Below, one piece after another: positions 27,230-36,381 of a DNA stretch of 64,000 nucleotides. Position 1 is the stretch's first letter, and each line of letters opens with the position of its first letter. Position numbers and translations under genes: made by a program. The DNA comes from Paenibacillus borealis (GTDB taxonomy: Bacteria; Bacillota; Bacilli; Paenibacillales; Paenibacillaceae): positions 1,612,001 to 1,676,000 of the forward strand of contig NZ_CP009285.1 of NCBI RefSeq assembly GCF_000758665.1, read 5' to 3'. Under the pieces are notes generated by a model that worked only from the letters and a program-made list of their open reading frames with translations, did no database searches and was not told where the DNA came from.

Positions 27230-27424
27230 CTATCCGGAACCGCCTGTGAGTACTGAATGGAGCTGCTGAAGAGCTTTGTTCATGGCTTTGAAGGCGGTTT
27301 TTGCTGTGTAATAGTTACATTTTTCAGCCCCAAGACCGACCCGCGAATCCGCCTGCCGCCGCTGGGCGCTTTCCCGCAAGCTCTGTAAACTAAAGGCATC
27401 GAAGCACGGAATGTAAATAAACAA
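27230..27424 (-). CDS. Possible 64-residue small protein, unrecognised
   Basis: An ATG frame ending in KAMNKALQQLHSVLTGGSG. It is Arg/Lys/Gln-rich in the middle (RESAQRRQADSR) with no signal peptide or known domain. No good ribosome site is seen. The 3' end of the frame overlaps a long-loop inverted repeat (AACCGCC at about 27239, GGCGGTTTTT at about 27291). It may be a real small gene, part of a dispersed element or a chance frame. Confidence 0.25.
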   Translation of the reverse strand: MFIYIPCFDAFSLQSLRESAQRRQADSRVGLGAEKCNYYTAKTAFKAMNKALQQLHSVLTGGSG

Positions 27425-27470
27425 TTAGCCCGCCTTACAATTTTAAGCAACTAATGTGAATTTTTCATTA

Positions 27471-27499
27471 TTTCCAGGAAAAGGAGGACGCACTATAAT
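27471..27499 (+). promoter_or_regulatory. Promoter of the acetyltransferase-ABC exporter operon
   Basis: TTTCCA at 27471-27476, 17-base spacer, perfect TATAAT at 27494-27499. Confidence 0.45.
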
Positions 27500-27536
27500 A
27501 TAACGATATTCGATTATAGTGGAGGATGAATTTGGT

Positions 27537-28118
27537 ATGAGTGAGAATTTGGTTCCGATTCTGCTGGATATTCCGGAGAGCTTTGAAACAGAGCGCCTGC
27601 TCCTGCGTGCTGCACGGCCGGGAGACGGTGCAGAAATGAATGCTGCCATTGGAGAGAGTCTGAACGAGCTGAAGCCGTGGATGCCTTTTGCCCAAAGCAT
27701 GCCGGCGGTGGAGGAGACCGAGCAATATGTCCGGGAGTCACGGGTAGCGTATCTGAAGCGTTCGACGCTGAATATGCTGATCTTCAGAAAGGCGGACGGA
27801 AAGTATATCGGCAACATCGGCCTGCATCATATCGACTGGGAGTGCCGCCGTTTCGAGACGGGATATTGGATCAGAAGCTCTTGCGCAGGCAACGGATATA
27901 TTACAGAAGCGGTGCAAGGAATTACGGATTTTGCCATTAGAGAGCTTGGAGCGGAGCGGATTGAAATCCGCTGCAGCGGGCGGAATAAGCGAAGTGCTGC
28001 TGTCGCCGAACGTGCCGGGTTTACGCTGGACGGCATTCTGCGCCGGAGCACTCGCGAGGCGGGCGGGGAACTCCACGACAGCAAGGTATACGCTAAGGTG
28101 CGGGGTGTTGAATTCTAA
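27537..28118 (+). CDS. GNAT acetyltransferase, RimJ/RimL-like
   Basis: 193 residues from ATG 27537 (GGAGG at 27521-27525). The text FETERLLLRAARPGDGAEM opens the fold, KYIGNIGLHHIDWECRRFETGYWI is the central beta hairpin, and SCAGNGYITEAVQGITDFAIREL is the acetyl-CoA pyrophosphate loop (R/Q-x-x-G-x-G/A variant with GNGY). This subgroup acetylates ribosomal or other N-termini, or small amines. A TTG-start ABC exporter gene follows after 14 bases, so the pair are cotranscribed. Confidence 0.85.
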   Translation: MSENLVPILLDIPESFETERLLLRAARPGDGAEMNAAIGESLNELKPWMPFAQSMPAVEETEQYVRESRVAYLKRSTLNMLIFRKADGKYIGNIGLHHIDWECRRFETGYWIRSSCAGNGYITEAVQGITDFAIRELGAERIEIRCSGRNKRSAAVAERAGFTLDGILRRSTREAGGELHDSKVYAKVRGVEF

Positions 28119-28132
28119 AGGGAGATGATGAG

Positions 28133-29965
28133 TTGAAGAAAAAAGGCGCTTTCGCCAGATTAAGTACATACATGCTCAGACATAAGCTGATTTACACCAT
28201 ATTGCTGCTCGTTACCCTGTTTAGTATTGTCCTTGATCTGACGATGGCCTGGTTCCTGTCCCGGATTACAGATGCGGCGGTCCGTCTGGATGTGGAGGCT
28301 TTCACAGGACTTGCCTGGTTCGGGGTTATATTCTTGACGGTTGCCGGGATTAATACTTTCTTAAGTGTGTATCTCAAAACTAATATTTCGGCCAAAATCA
28401 GAAATGAATTACGCCAGGATATGATGGGACATACGCTGACTTTGCCTCAGTCCTATTTCGACCGCAATCATTCAGGTGATCTGTTGTCCCGGTTCACGAA
28501 CGACAATCAGTCGGTTGGCGAAGCCTGCGGACATGTGATGATGGATCTGCTGCGCAATCCGCTGCTGGCGGTGGCCTCTTTCGCTTATCTGATCTATATC
28601 AACTGGCTGCTTGCACTGATCTGTCTGTCGGTAGGACCGCTGCTGTTCCTGACCGGCAAAATATTCGGCAACGCCATGCGTGCCAACAGCGTGCGGGTAC
28701 AAGAGAATATGAGCAGAACGACGGCTTTTCTGAATGATATCCTGGGCAGCAGCATGGTGTTCAAAGCGTTCTCGATTGAGCGCAGGCTGCAGAAGCAGTA
28801 TATAGAATATAGTGAGAGCATTGCGTCCGGGGAGAAGAAGAAGGCGAGAATCGAAGGAGCAACGGGGGCGATCTCCTCTGTGCTGGGCAACCTTACCTTC
28901 CTGCTCGCGCTGGTCATTGCCGGGTGGTTCGTGGCTAAAGGGTCGCTTGAAGTCGGGGCGATGATTGCATTCATTCAATTGATGAATTATCTGGTGGGGC
29001 CGTTCTCGGTACTGCCGGGATTGGTCGCTTCCATGCAGCAGTCGCTGGGTGCGGCGGAGCGGATTTTCGAAGTCATGGATGCTGCTCCCGAGGTTGAGGT
29101 ATTGCCTGACCAGCAGGCAGAGCAGCCGGACTTCGGGGTGCTGCGCCTCACAGATCTGTCCTTCGGATATCCCGAAAGTGAGAAGCAGAGTCTAAGCAAA
29201 GTTAACCTGGAGTTAGCGCGCGGAAAGCAGATGGCGGTGGTGGGTCCGAGCGGCGGCGGTAAATCCACACTGTTCAAGCTGCTGCTCGGTTTCTACAAAC
29301 CGGATGCAGGTGAGATTTCAATTAATAATAGAGCGATTGCAGGGATGACGCTGGCGCAGCTGCGAAGTTATTTCGCCTATGTACCCCAGGAGTCGGGTCT
29401 GTATACAGGAAGCATCCGTGACAATATCGGTAACGGCAAGCCGGGTGCTACGGAAGAAGAGATTGTAGAAGCGCTGCGGCAGGCGAACGCTTATGAATTC
29501 GTGATGGAGCTGCCGGAAGGTATACACACGGATATTGGCGAGCATGGTTCGAGATTGTCAGGAGGGCAGAGACAACGTCTGTCCATTGCCAGAGCGATGC
29601 TGAAGAACGCACCCATTCTGCTGCTGGATGAAGCTACGGCGGCACTCGACAATGAGTCGGAGAAAATGGTCCAGCAGGCAATCCGCAAGCTGATGAAGGA
29701 TAAAACAACGCTCGTCATCGCCCACCGCCTCTCGACCATCCAGAATGCCGACATTATTCTGGTGATGGAGAACGGGGAGATTGTGGAGCGGGGCGGACAT
29801 GAAGAGCTGCTTGCTGCGGAAGGGCGGTACTCCGATCTGTATAATTCCCAGCTGGAGCAGGAGGCTGTGGAGGAAGGGCAATATTCATCTTTGGGTGGTG
29901 AGAGCTTGTGCAGCGGCGGAACGACCTCCCTCAAGCAGGAGACAGCAACAGCAGGTACGTTATAG
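28133..29965 (+). CDS. ABC exporter, fused membrane and ATPase domains
   Basis: 610 residues from TTG 28133 with AAAGGGAG eight bases upstream. Six transmembrane helices lie in residues 1-310 and the ATPase in about 335-580: Walker A GPSGGGKST near 372, signature LSGGQRQRLSIARAML near 473, Walker B ILLLDEATAALD near 495, H-loop VIAHRLSTI near 530. This is the homodimeric type (BmrA/MsbA-like) for lipids, drugs or peptides. The C-terminal 30 residues are Glu/Ser-rich. Partner acetyltransferase upstream; substrate unknown. Confidence 0.92.
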   Translation: MKKKGAFARLSTYMLRHKLIYTILLLVTLFSIVLDLTMAWFLSRITDAAVRLDVEAFTGLAWFGVIFLTVAGINTFLSVYLKTNISAKIRNELRQDMMGHTLTLPQSYFDRNHSGDLLSRFTNDNQSVGEACGHVMMDLLRNPLLAVASFAYLIYINWLLALICLSVGPLLFLTGKIFGNAMRANSVRVQENMSRTTAFLNDILGSSMVFKAFSIERRLQKQYIEYSESIASGEKKKARIEGATGAISSVLGNLTFLLALVIAGWFVAKGSLEVGAMIAFIQLMNYLVGPFSVLPGLVASMQQSLGAAERIFEVMDAAPEVEVLPDQQAEQPDFGVLRLTDLSFGYPESEKQSLSKVNLELARGKQMAVVGPSGGGKSTLFKLLLGFYKPDAGEISINNRAIAGMTLAQLRSYFAYVPQESGLYTGSIRDNIGNGKPGATEEEIVEALRQANAYEFVMELPEGIHTDIGEHGSRLSGGQRQRLSIARAMLKNAPILLLDEATAALDNESEKMVQQAIRKLMKDKTTLVIAHRLSTIQNADIILVMENGEIVERGGHEELLAAEGRYSDLYNSQLEQEAVEEGQYSSLGGESLCSGGTTSLKQETATAGTL

Positions 29966-30011
29966 TAGTCTTCTTCAGTTAAGTTGTTGGCTTTCAGCAT
30001 GCGCTACGACG

Positions 30012-30377
30012 CTACTTGGCAGAGAGGCCGTCAATCGCTTGAACAGCCAGATTCAAGGCCTTGAGTCTTCTTTCTAAAAGAGTTTGTTGTGGACTGCCAG
30101 CCTTGGATTTAGCGTAACTATGTTCAACAGATGAGACTAGTCCGCTAAGAATTTTGCCGGCTTCTGTTATATCTTCATGGGAGTACAGATGAGGTTTTTG
30201 ACTCCAGGCGTTCTCCAGAACCGCTAAGCCGATGTGTGAAGCATTGAGCCGTTTCTTTACCAGCGTAATGTTTGTGCCCTTTTGAGTCATTTGAGCAAAG
30301 GCATTTTCAAGTTTTTTGATGGTCGATTGCCAAGATTTAATGGATTCGAGCTGGTCCGCAGCAGATACTTCTTCCAT
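30012..30377 (-). CDS. Hypothetical helical protein, 121 residues
   Basis: Not a family I recognise. The sequence is soluble, Lys/Ala/Leu-rich and predicted almost entirely helical (AADQLESIKSWQSTIKKLENAFAQM..., LLERRLKALNLAVQAIDGL), with no signal peptide or cysteine. AGGAAGG lies just upstream of the ATG, supporting translation. It lies leftward between the ABC exporter and the HAD gene terminator, so it needs its own promoter. Confidence 0.7.
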   Translation of the reverse strand: MEEVSAADQLESIKSWQSTIKKLENAFAQMTQKGTNITLVKKRLNASHIGLAVLENAWSQKPHLYSHEDITEAGKILSGLVSSVEHSYAKSKAGSPQQTLLERRLKALNLAVQAIDGLSAK

Positions 30378-30406
30378 GGATGACCTTCCTTTCTTCTTGG
30401 ATTATA

Positions 30407-30457
30407 AAAGGTGGCTTACAGCGGTTCAATAAACTGAACCGGCGGTAAGCCACCTTT
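30407..30457 (-). terminator. Terminator of the HAD phosphatase gene
   Basis: 13-bp stem AAAGGTGGCTTAC / GTAAGCCACCTTT with an inner GGTTCA / TGAACC stem; leftward it ends in CCTTTTATAAT. Confidence 0.85.
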
Positions 30458-30493
30458 GTCATGTATGATGTCCCGGTTAGGGAGGTATGCCTG

Positions 30494-31297
30494 TTATTCT
30501 GCACCGAGGATGAACTTATCAATTGCAAACTTCACGCCGTCCTCATTGTTGCTGAGGGTTACGAAATCAGCGATTTCCTTCAGGGCAGGAATGGCGTTGG
30601 CCATAGCGACACCCAGACCGGCGGCTTCGAGCATCTCATGATCGTTCCAGGAATCGCCGACGGCAATGGTCTCGGACAGGTCGCAGCCGAAATGCTTAGC
30701 CAGGAATTCAAGCGCCAGGCCTTTGGTGCCTTCATGGTGCATGATTTCCAGGAAATGCGGCTTGGACTTCGTGATATGAACAGAATCACCGAGCAGGTTG
30801 CGCAGGATCGGGGACAGCTCATCCAGGAAGGCCGGATCATCGATGATGAGCATTTTAGGTGTTTTTTGCGGGACCAGCTTCTCTTCCCAATTAGGCTCAA
30901 TGTAGTACTGGGTCTTGTTCAAGGCAGCATAATCGATCAGCTTCTGGTTCTCCTCGCGGGCATACAGCTTGTCGTCAATATAAGTCTGCAGGTGCAGGTC
31001 ATGCTCCACACAGTACTGGAACAGCTTACGTACTGCATCCTGAGGCACATAACGCTCATAGAGCACTTCTTCGTCCAGCAGATTCTTGACCAACGCACCT
31101 TGATAAGTGATGATCGGCACATTCAGTCCGGTCTGGCGGGCAATCGCCTGGGCGGAAGCATAAGCACGTCCGGTAGCGAGGGTAACCACTACGCCTGCGG
31201 CAACAGCCTGCTCCAGCGCGGTTTGAGTGGCAGGGGTAACTTCCTTGTCGTCATTAATCAGGGTGTCGTCAATATCGATCGCAATCAATTTGTACAT
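30494..31297 (-). CDS. HAD-superfamily Cof-type phosphatase
   Basis: A 267-residue type IIB HAD phosphatase. Motif I is IAIDIDDTLIN (residues 5-15, DxD nucleophile and acid). Motif II ATGRAYASA is near 41, motif III is the Lys in the HITKSKPHFLEI region, and motif IV is AVGDSWNDHEMLEAAG near 215. The C2 cap lies between II and III. Relatives (YidA, YwpJ, YkrA) hydrolyse sugar phosphates and flavin nucleotides non-specifically. Monocistronic. AGGAGAG before the start. Confidence 0.92.
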   Translation of the reverse strand: MYKLIAIDIDDTLINDDKEVTPATQTALEQAVAAGVVVTLATGRAYASAQAIARQTGLNVPIITYQGALVKNLLDEEVLYERYVPQDAVRKLFQYCVEHDLHLQTYIDDKLYAREENQKLIDYAALNKTQYYIEPNWEEKLVPQKTPKMLIIDDPAFLDELSPILRNLLGDSVHITKSKPHFLEIMHHEGTKGLALEFLAKHFGCDLSETIAVGDSWNDHEMLEAAGLGVAMANAIPALKEIADFVTLSNNEDGVKFAIDKFILGAE

Positions 31298-31414
31298 TCG
31301 GGTTCTCTCCTAATGGTAAGTTGTAGTCCGGCTTTCCGCAGAATCTTCGTTAACAAGGTAACGGAAGCACGGCTTTCTGTCTGAAGCATTAACAGTGAAA
31401 CTTTAAAAATGCGG

Positions 31415-32335
31415 CTAGCCCTCCGCCTGCGTCCGCGCCGGTTCTGGACTTAGCTCCGCCAGCAGCATGGCGGCAAGAATGCAGCCGCAGCCGAGTGCGG
31501 CGGACAGGCCAAGTGTCTCTCCGCCGAAGAGCAGGCCTGTTACAGCAGCGAATACAGGCTCTGTGGCATAAATAATCGCCACCCGCGATGGGGTGGTGTA
31601 TTTCTGGCAGGCGGTCTGAATCCAGAAGGCGAAGGCACTGGTTGGACCGATGGAGATCAGCATGGCCCAGAGTACTTCCGGCTTCGCGAGCAGCTCCCCG
31701 CTGTGCATAAGCGGTGCGGGGCCATCCACCAGAAGGGAGGCCAGAATGCTGAACAAGCCCACGAAGGCCAGCTGCAGCGCAGCCAGCGGCAGGGCCGGGT
31801 AGCGCGGCGCATATATGCCGGTATACGCGATCTGCAACGCGAAGAAGGCGGCGCAGAGCAGGATCAGGCCATCGCCTTTGTTAAGGGAGAACGCTGATCC
31901 GGTAAAGGTTAGCAGATATAGGCCAACCGCTGCAAGGCCGGCGCTGAACCAGGTGTACCGGGAAATCGCATGCTTCAGCAGAGCCAAGGACAGGAAAGGC
32001 ACAAGCACCACCGACAATCCGGTAATGAACCCTGTATTGGAGGTGGTAGTGTAGAGCAGTCCCATGGTCTGGAAGCCATAGCCCAGGAAGAGCAGCAGGC
32101 CCAGCAGCAGAGCATGCAGGACCATGCGCAAGCTTAGCTTCTTCCATTCCTGGCGGTAGAAGACAGCGGTAATCAGTGCAAGGAGCATGGCAGCACCTGT
32201 AAACCGGATGCTGTTGAAGGCGAGCGGCGGCAGCATCCGGACGGCAGATTGCACAATCAGAAACGTACATCCCCACATCATCGCCACCAGCAGCAGACTT
32301 AGATCGGCGATTCGGGAGCGGTTCACAGATTTCAT
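31415..32335 (-). CDS. EamA/DMT-family drug-metabolite transporter
   Basis: 306 residues from ATG 32335 with ten hydrophobic helices in two EamA repeats (ADLSLLLVAMMWGCTFLIVQ... and GDGLILLCAAFFALQIAYTG...). AAAGG lies directly against this ATG, while a GTG nine bases later (32326) has better spacing, so the start may be 32326. The long frame from 32515 would run through the upstream intergenic DNA and is rejected. These transporters export amino acids or metabolites; specificity unknown. Confidence 0.88.
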   Translation of the reverse strand: MKSVNRSRIADLSLLLVAMMWGCTFLIVQSAVRMLPPLAFNSIRFTGAAMLLALITAVFYRQEWKKLSLRMVLHALLLGLLLFLGYGFQTMGLLYTTTSNTGFITGLSVVLVPFLSLALLKHAISRYTWFSAGLAAVGLYLLTFTGSAFSLNKGDGLILLCAAFFALQIAYTGIYAPRYPALPLAALQLAFVGLFSILASLLVDGPAPLMHSGELLAKPEVLWAMLISIGPTSAFAFWIQTACQKYTTPSRVAIIYATEPVFAAVTGLLFGGETLGLSAALGCGCILAAMLLAELSPEPARTQAEG

Positions 32336-32555
32336 CCTTTCAGGGCCGTATGAGTTGTCCAAATTGTATCCTAAATCAGGGGGCAGGACAAGCCGAAACT
32401 GCGCTGTCCGCGTGGCCGCAAAGGCTGGAAGGGCCGCGAAACCGTTACAGGCTGGACAAAAAAGGAAAGCCTTGGTATACTTCGATAACCGCACACTTGT
32501 TCTTATTTCGGGCATCCAGAATCATTATACTCTCATATGAAGGAGCGGATTCACC

Positions 32556-33278
32556 ATGATGGGCAAATCCCATTTAGTTATCAGCACCGGGGTTACCTTG
32601 TCCGCCATGAGCTTACTTGGGCTTGAAATCACTCTTCCGGCTGTCGCTGTTGCGGTGGTCAGCTCACTGCTGCCCGATATCGACGAGCCGAATTCCCTGC
32701 TGGTACGCAAGGCGGTCCCCGAGTTTCTGCTGCGTATCCTGCAGGTATCTTTAATCGGGGCGGCTATCTACCTTTATTTTGCCGGAATTGCTGCACCGCC
32801 GTGGAATATTGCGCTGGCTCTGCTGGTCGGCAGTGTATCCTTCCTGCCGGGCCGCAGGCTGCGGCATCTGGTCATGCTGCTGATTGCGCTGGCGCTGTTT
32901 GCTTTTGCCGATGCCTATGATCCATGGAACTATATTGCCGCCTGTGTGCTGGTCGTAGCTTCCGTCGTACCGCACCGGGGAATCACACATACACTGTATG
33001 CCGTTGCAGGCTGGGGGGCACTGCTGTACTTTGTGTCACCGGGCATGAATGACGGCGGCAGTCTATGGATTGCCGGGAGTATGTCCTACGGCCTGCATCT
33101 GCTGGCCGATTCCCTGACCCAGCGCGGCATTACGCCGTTGCCCCCGCTGCCGGTCAAGCTGCGGCTGAAGCTGATGAGCACCGGCACCAAGAAAGGCAAT
33201 GCGGTGGAGAAGGTCTGCGTGATGCTTACACTGGCGCTGGTTGTGTATGTTTTTGTGCTTACGCCTTCATTGGTGTAA
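32556..33278 (+). CDS. YdjM-like membrane-bound metal-dependent hydrolase (DUF457)
   Basis: 240 residues, about five hydrophobic helices. Family motifs are GKSHLVISTG at residues 3-12 (His), SSLLPDIDEPNS near 36 (Asp pair), VPHRGITHTLYA near 143 and GLHLLADSLTQRGI near 181, the conserved His/Asp set of the LexA-regulated YdjM family. AAGGAG is ten bases before ATG 32556. The in vivo reaction is unknown. Divergent from the EamA gene, with a strong terminator downstream. Confidence 0.85.
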   Translation: MMGKSHLVISTGVTLSAMSLLGLEITLPAVAVAVVSSLLPDIDEPNSLLVRKAVPEFLLRILQVSLIGAAIYLYFAGIAAPPWNIALALLVGSVSFLPGRRLRHLVMLLIALALFAFADAYDPWNYIAACVLVVASVVPHRGITHTLYAVAGWGALLYFVSPGMNDGGSLWIAGSMSYGLHLLADSLTQRGITPLPPLPVKLRLKLMSTGTKKGNAVEKVCVMLTLALVVYVFVLTPSLV

Positions 33279-33344
33279 AAGGCAAGCAAGAGCTGGGCAG
33301 CAGCTTAAGAGATGAACAACGAGATAAGAGATGAACGGCAAGAC

Positions 33345-33398
33345 AAGAACCCCACGATCAGCTGCGCAGGATGCGGCAGGATAGCGGGGTTCTTTTTA
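33345..33398. terminator. Terminator between the convergent ydjM-like and lipoate ligase genes
   Basis: AAGAACCCC / GGGGTTCTT outer stem, imperfect inner CTGC-rich stem, followed by TTTTTA rightward. Confidence 0.8.
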
Positions 33399-33444
33399 CT
33401 GTATAAGTACCTGCTTGCCGGAGTGGTGTCTGCGGTGCAGAACC

Positions 33445-34449
33445 CTATTCCTCAAGAAATACCAATCCAATGAAATCCTCCGGCTCAATCCGTCCGAAGT
33501 AATGCTTAAGGTCCAGATCAGCCAGCGCCTCTCTGACCTCGGCTTCCGCATAACGCTTGCCGCGCAGCGCATTCTCCACATCCGCGACATCGCCGACGCC
33601 GAAGAAGTCCCCGTAGATTTTGATCTCACGGATGATGGAATCCTCAATGTCCATACGGATATCGACGAGCCCGGCCGGGAATTTGCGGGTGTGCTTCACA
33701 TTGCTCTTCGGCGACAGACCATAGTTCCAATCCCAGTTCTGGTAGTGCTCCTTGGAAATTTCGTTGATGCGCACCCAGTCGTCCATGGTCAGCTTGTACT
33801 GGGGAACCTCGGACGCCTCCATGCCGAAGATGGAACGCAGCAGGCCTTCGCGGAACTGTTCAATCGTCATCTCCGGATTGCCCAGCAGCTCCTTGATATT
33901 GGCGACACGGCTGCGTACGGACTTGGTGCTCTTCGACTTGAACTTCTCGGGATTCACGTTCAGTGAAGCCTGCACATCGTCCAGATTAAGGTCAAACATC
34001 AGGGTGCCGTGGCTGAACATGCGTCCGCGTGTGGAGAACTGGGCGTTGCCGGAGATTTTCTGCTCCCCGACCTGAAGATCATTGCGTCCGCTCAGCTCGG
34101 CATTCACTCCCATCGCCTGCAGATAATCAATCACCGGCTGGGTGAATTTGAGGAAGTTATGGAAAGACTGTCCGTCGTCTTTGGTAATGAAGCTGAAGTT
34201 CAGATTGCCGAGATCATGATAGACCGCGCCGCCGCCGGATAACCGCCGAACGACCTGGATATTGTTGTCTTTCACATATTCCTGGTTGATCTCTTCGATG
34301 GTATTCTGATGCTTGCCGATAATAATGGACGGGCTGTTGATATAAAAGAGCAGGTAGCTCTCGTCCATCGGCAGGTTTTTGAGTGCAAATTCCTCAATTG
34401 CCAGATTGATCGATGCGTCTGTAATTCCGGTATTATCGATAAAAAGCAT
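33445..34449 (-). CDS. lplJ: Lipoate-protein ligase
   Basis: A 334-residue lipoate ligase that adenylates free lipoate and attaches it to lipoyl domains. The N-terminal catalytic domain shows PSIIIGKHQNTIEEIN near 40, RRLSGGGAVYHDLGNLNFSF near 68-87 and the Lys-containing EQKISGNAQFSTRGR near 127. The C-terminal accessory domain begins near residue 250. Length fits LplA/LplJ. GGAGGAATC lies upstream of ATG. Monocistronic. Confidence 0.93.
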   Translation of the reverse strand: MLFIDNTGITDASINLAIEEFALKNLPMDESYLLFYINSPSIIIGKHQNTIEEINQEYVKDNNIQVVRRLSGGGAVYHDLGNLNFSFITKDDGQSFHNFLKFTQPVIDYLQAMGVNAELSGRNDLQVGEQKISGNAQFSTRGRMFSHGTLMFDLNLDDVQASLNVNPEKFKSKSTKSVRSRVANIKELLGNPEMTIEQFREGLLRSIFGMEASEVPQYKLTMDDWVRINEISKEHYQNWDWNYGLSPKSNVKHTRKFPAGLVDIRMDIEDSIIREIKIYGDFFGVGDVADVENALRGKRYAEAEVREALADLDLKHYFGRIEPEDFIGLVFLEE

Positions 34450-34957
34450 AGTGATTCCTCCGCTTGGCCATAGTAAACTGCTGTACTTATTCTAAACTAA
34501 AAGAGAGATTTCCACAAAAGCGTAAGCATAACTTATCCGGCCGGAGTTACGCAAGGGCCGCCAGTTTATCCTCCACTGAGGCTGTAAACGGACTTAGTCC
34601 GGCAGAATCAGCTTCGCCCGGTATTTCTCAGCGGGATGAGTGCCCATGATCATGCCGGGCGTACCCGTGCGCTGTTGTAAGAGCATTGACGTACTTCCGG
34701 CTCTGGGCCGATAATTGAGAGAAGGGTATACCTCAGTATTCGGACAGATTGTTGTATGAAATACAGGAATTGTCCTGCTAAGCCGCTTGGAGGGGGCGAA
34801 ATGCTGCCTTTTATACAACAATTCTGGATAATAGCCGGGATCGTGAGGAGAATGTTGGATTATGTGCAGGGTTTTTGCAGCGGATGATCTGCTACTCAAA
34901 TAAGTGTAGTTCAATTAAATTAATGAAGTAATGATTGAGCGTAAAGGGAGTGTACTC
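34450..34957. other. Intergenic region upstream of cobD, carrying repeat copy B
   Basis: About 500 bases. The only structured content I see is copy B of the dispersed repeat (34747-34870). No cobalamin riboswitch is recognisable: no B12-box-like GCCACTG with its surrounding stems. A 106-codon leftward frame here consists of the repeat itself and is not called. Confidence 0.6.
34747..34870 (+). repeat. Dispersed TTGTTGTA repeat family, copy B
   Basis: GATTGTTGTATGAAATACAG, GAATTGTCCTGCTAAGCCGC then TTGG, and TTATACAACAATTCTGGAT occur in the same order and spacing as copies A and D. The left arm is missing. Confidence 0.85.
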
Positions 34958-36049
34958 ATGCTTGAAAAATATGGCCATGGCGGCGATCTGCTGACAGCGG
35001 CCGAGCTATACGGTGAGAATAGCGGCGGTTTCCTGGATTTCAGCGCCAATATTAATCCGCTGGGCCCGCCGCCGGGGGTGCTGGCGCTGCTGCGGGATGC
35101 TGTGTCCGCGATTACGGCTTATCCCGATCCGGGGCACCGCAGGCTCAAGGCGCTGCTGGCGGAGAGCCTGGGCGTAGGCACGGACTGGATTACCGTTGCC
35201 AATGGAGCCGCCGAGTCGATGGCTCTGCTGCTGCTGGCAACGGCTCCGCGCCGCGTGGGCATCGTCGAGCCCTGCTTCTCTGAGTACCGCCAGCTGGCGG
35301 AGCAGTTCGGTGCAGAGGTCTTGTCCGTTCAAGGGACCCTCGCCAGCGATTACCGGGCCTCCGTGGACGAGATCTCCGGCCTGCTGGAGCAGACCGATCT
35401 GCTGTTCCTCGGACAGCCGAATAACCCGAACGGCGTCCAGTATCCGCTGGATGAGCTCCGGCTGCTGGCGCAGCGGGCGGAAGACAGCGGGACCGTGCTT
35501 GCGGTAGATGAAGCGTTCACCGACTTCATCCCGGAGGCGGACCGGCAATCCCTGCTGCCGGAGCTGGGGGCTTACCGTCATACGGTGCTGGTGCGCTCGA
35601 TGACGAAGTTCTTTGCCATTCCCGGGCTGCGGCTGGGCTTCACCGCCGCGCACCCGGAGCTTGCCGCAGCGATGACCGGCAAGCAGGTGACCTGGAGCGT
35701 GAACGGCCTGGCGCTGCTGGCCGGGGAAGCCTGTCTGCAGAGCGGCGACGGCTACGGGCAGGAGACGCGCGCGCTGATCGCAGCAGAGCGGCAGCTGCTG
35801 CGCCAAGGTCTGCTTGAGCTCGGCTGCGAAGTGCCGCCGGGCGAAGCGAACTTCCTGCTGCTGCGGCTGCCCGCTCCGTGGAGCGCGCAGGAGATACAGC
35901 AGCGGCTTGGCGCGGGCGGCATACTCGTCCGCAGCTGCGCGATGTACCCCGGGCTTGAGCCGGGGCACATCCGCGTCGCGGTGAAGGGCCGGGCGGACAA
36001 TGCCCGGCTGCTGCGGGAGATGGGGACGCTGCTGCGGGCGGGGATCTAA
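34958..36049 (+). CDS. cobD: L-threonine-O-3-phosphate decarboxylase (cobalamin synthesis)
   Basis: 363 residues from ATG 34958 (AAGGGAG seven bases upstream); the ATG at 34931 has no site. PLP fold-type I: HGGDLLTAAELYG start, FLDFSANINPLGPP near 22-35 (CobD signature), GAAESM, LGQPNNPNG near 150, VDEAFTDFI, and SMTKFFAIPGLRLGF with the PLP lysine near 220. It makes (R)-1-amino-2-propanol phosphate, which CbiB attaches to cobyric acid. It is separated from the rest of the cobalamin genes by 6 kb. Confidence 0.92.
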   Translation: MLEKYGHGGDLLTAAELYGENSGGFLDFSANINPLGPPPGVLALLRDAVSAITAYPDPGHRRLKALLAESLGVGTDWITVANGAAESMALLLLATAPRRVGIVEPCFSEYRQLAEQFGAEVLSVQGTLASDYRASVDEISGLLEQTDLLFLGQPNNPNGVQYPLDELRLLAQRAEDSGTVLAVDEAFTDFIPEADRQSLLPELGAYRHTVLVRSMTKFFAIPGLRLGFTAAHPELAAAMTGKQVTWSVNGLALLAGEACLQSGDGYGQETRALIAAERQLLRQGLLELGCEVPPGEANFLLLRLPAPWSAQEIQQRLGAGGILVRSCAMYPGLEPGHIRVAVKGRADNARLLREMGTLLRAGI

Positions 36050-36055
36050 GAGCTG

Positions 36056-36335
36056 CAGCAATGGAGAGCGTGCCAGCCGTCAGCGTGCCGTGCCAGCCGT
36101 CAGCGTGCCGCGCCAGCCGTTAGCGTGCCAGCCGCCAGCCGTTAAGCGCCACCGTCAGCCGTTAGCGTGCCACCACCAGCGTTCGCGTGCCACCACCAGC
36201 CGTCAGCGTGCCACCACCAGCGTCAGAGCGTTCCAGCCGCCAGCGTCAGCGTGCCACCGCCAGCGTCAGCGTGACAGCCGCCAGCTGTCACGTTCCAGCC
36301 GCCAGCTGTCACGTTCCAGCCGCCAACGGTTCTTC
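36056..36335. repeat. GC-rich degenerate tandem repeat after cobD
   Basis: Many copies of an approximately 15-21-bp unit such as CCAGCCGTCAGCGTGCCA. It ends in two exact 21-base copies containing CAGCTGTCACGTTCCAGCCG. Begins seven bases after the cobD stop. It opens a low-complexity frame that I do not call as a gene. Confidence 0.8.
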
Positions 36336-36381
36336 GGCTCACTTCGCTGCAGGTGTGCACGCGGCCTCTCCACAAGAAATT

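Noticed and set aside
34594..34914. 106-codon leftward frame, and the similar 66-codon frame at 62583-62783
   Set aside because: The shared protein-like text comes from the dispersed DNA repeat (copies B and D) read backwards. Nothing suggests translation.
34450..34957. Cobalamin riboswitch before cobD (also considered before cbiZ and cobT)
   Set aside because: No B12-box-like core with flanking stems could be found. The leaders of cbiZ and cobT are too short.
35006..36061. 351-codon leftward frame, Gln/Arg/His-rich
   Set aside because: Antisense shadow of the GC-rich cobD gene.
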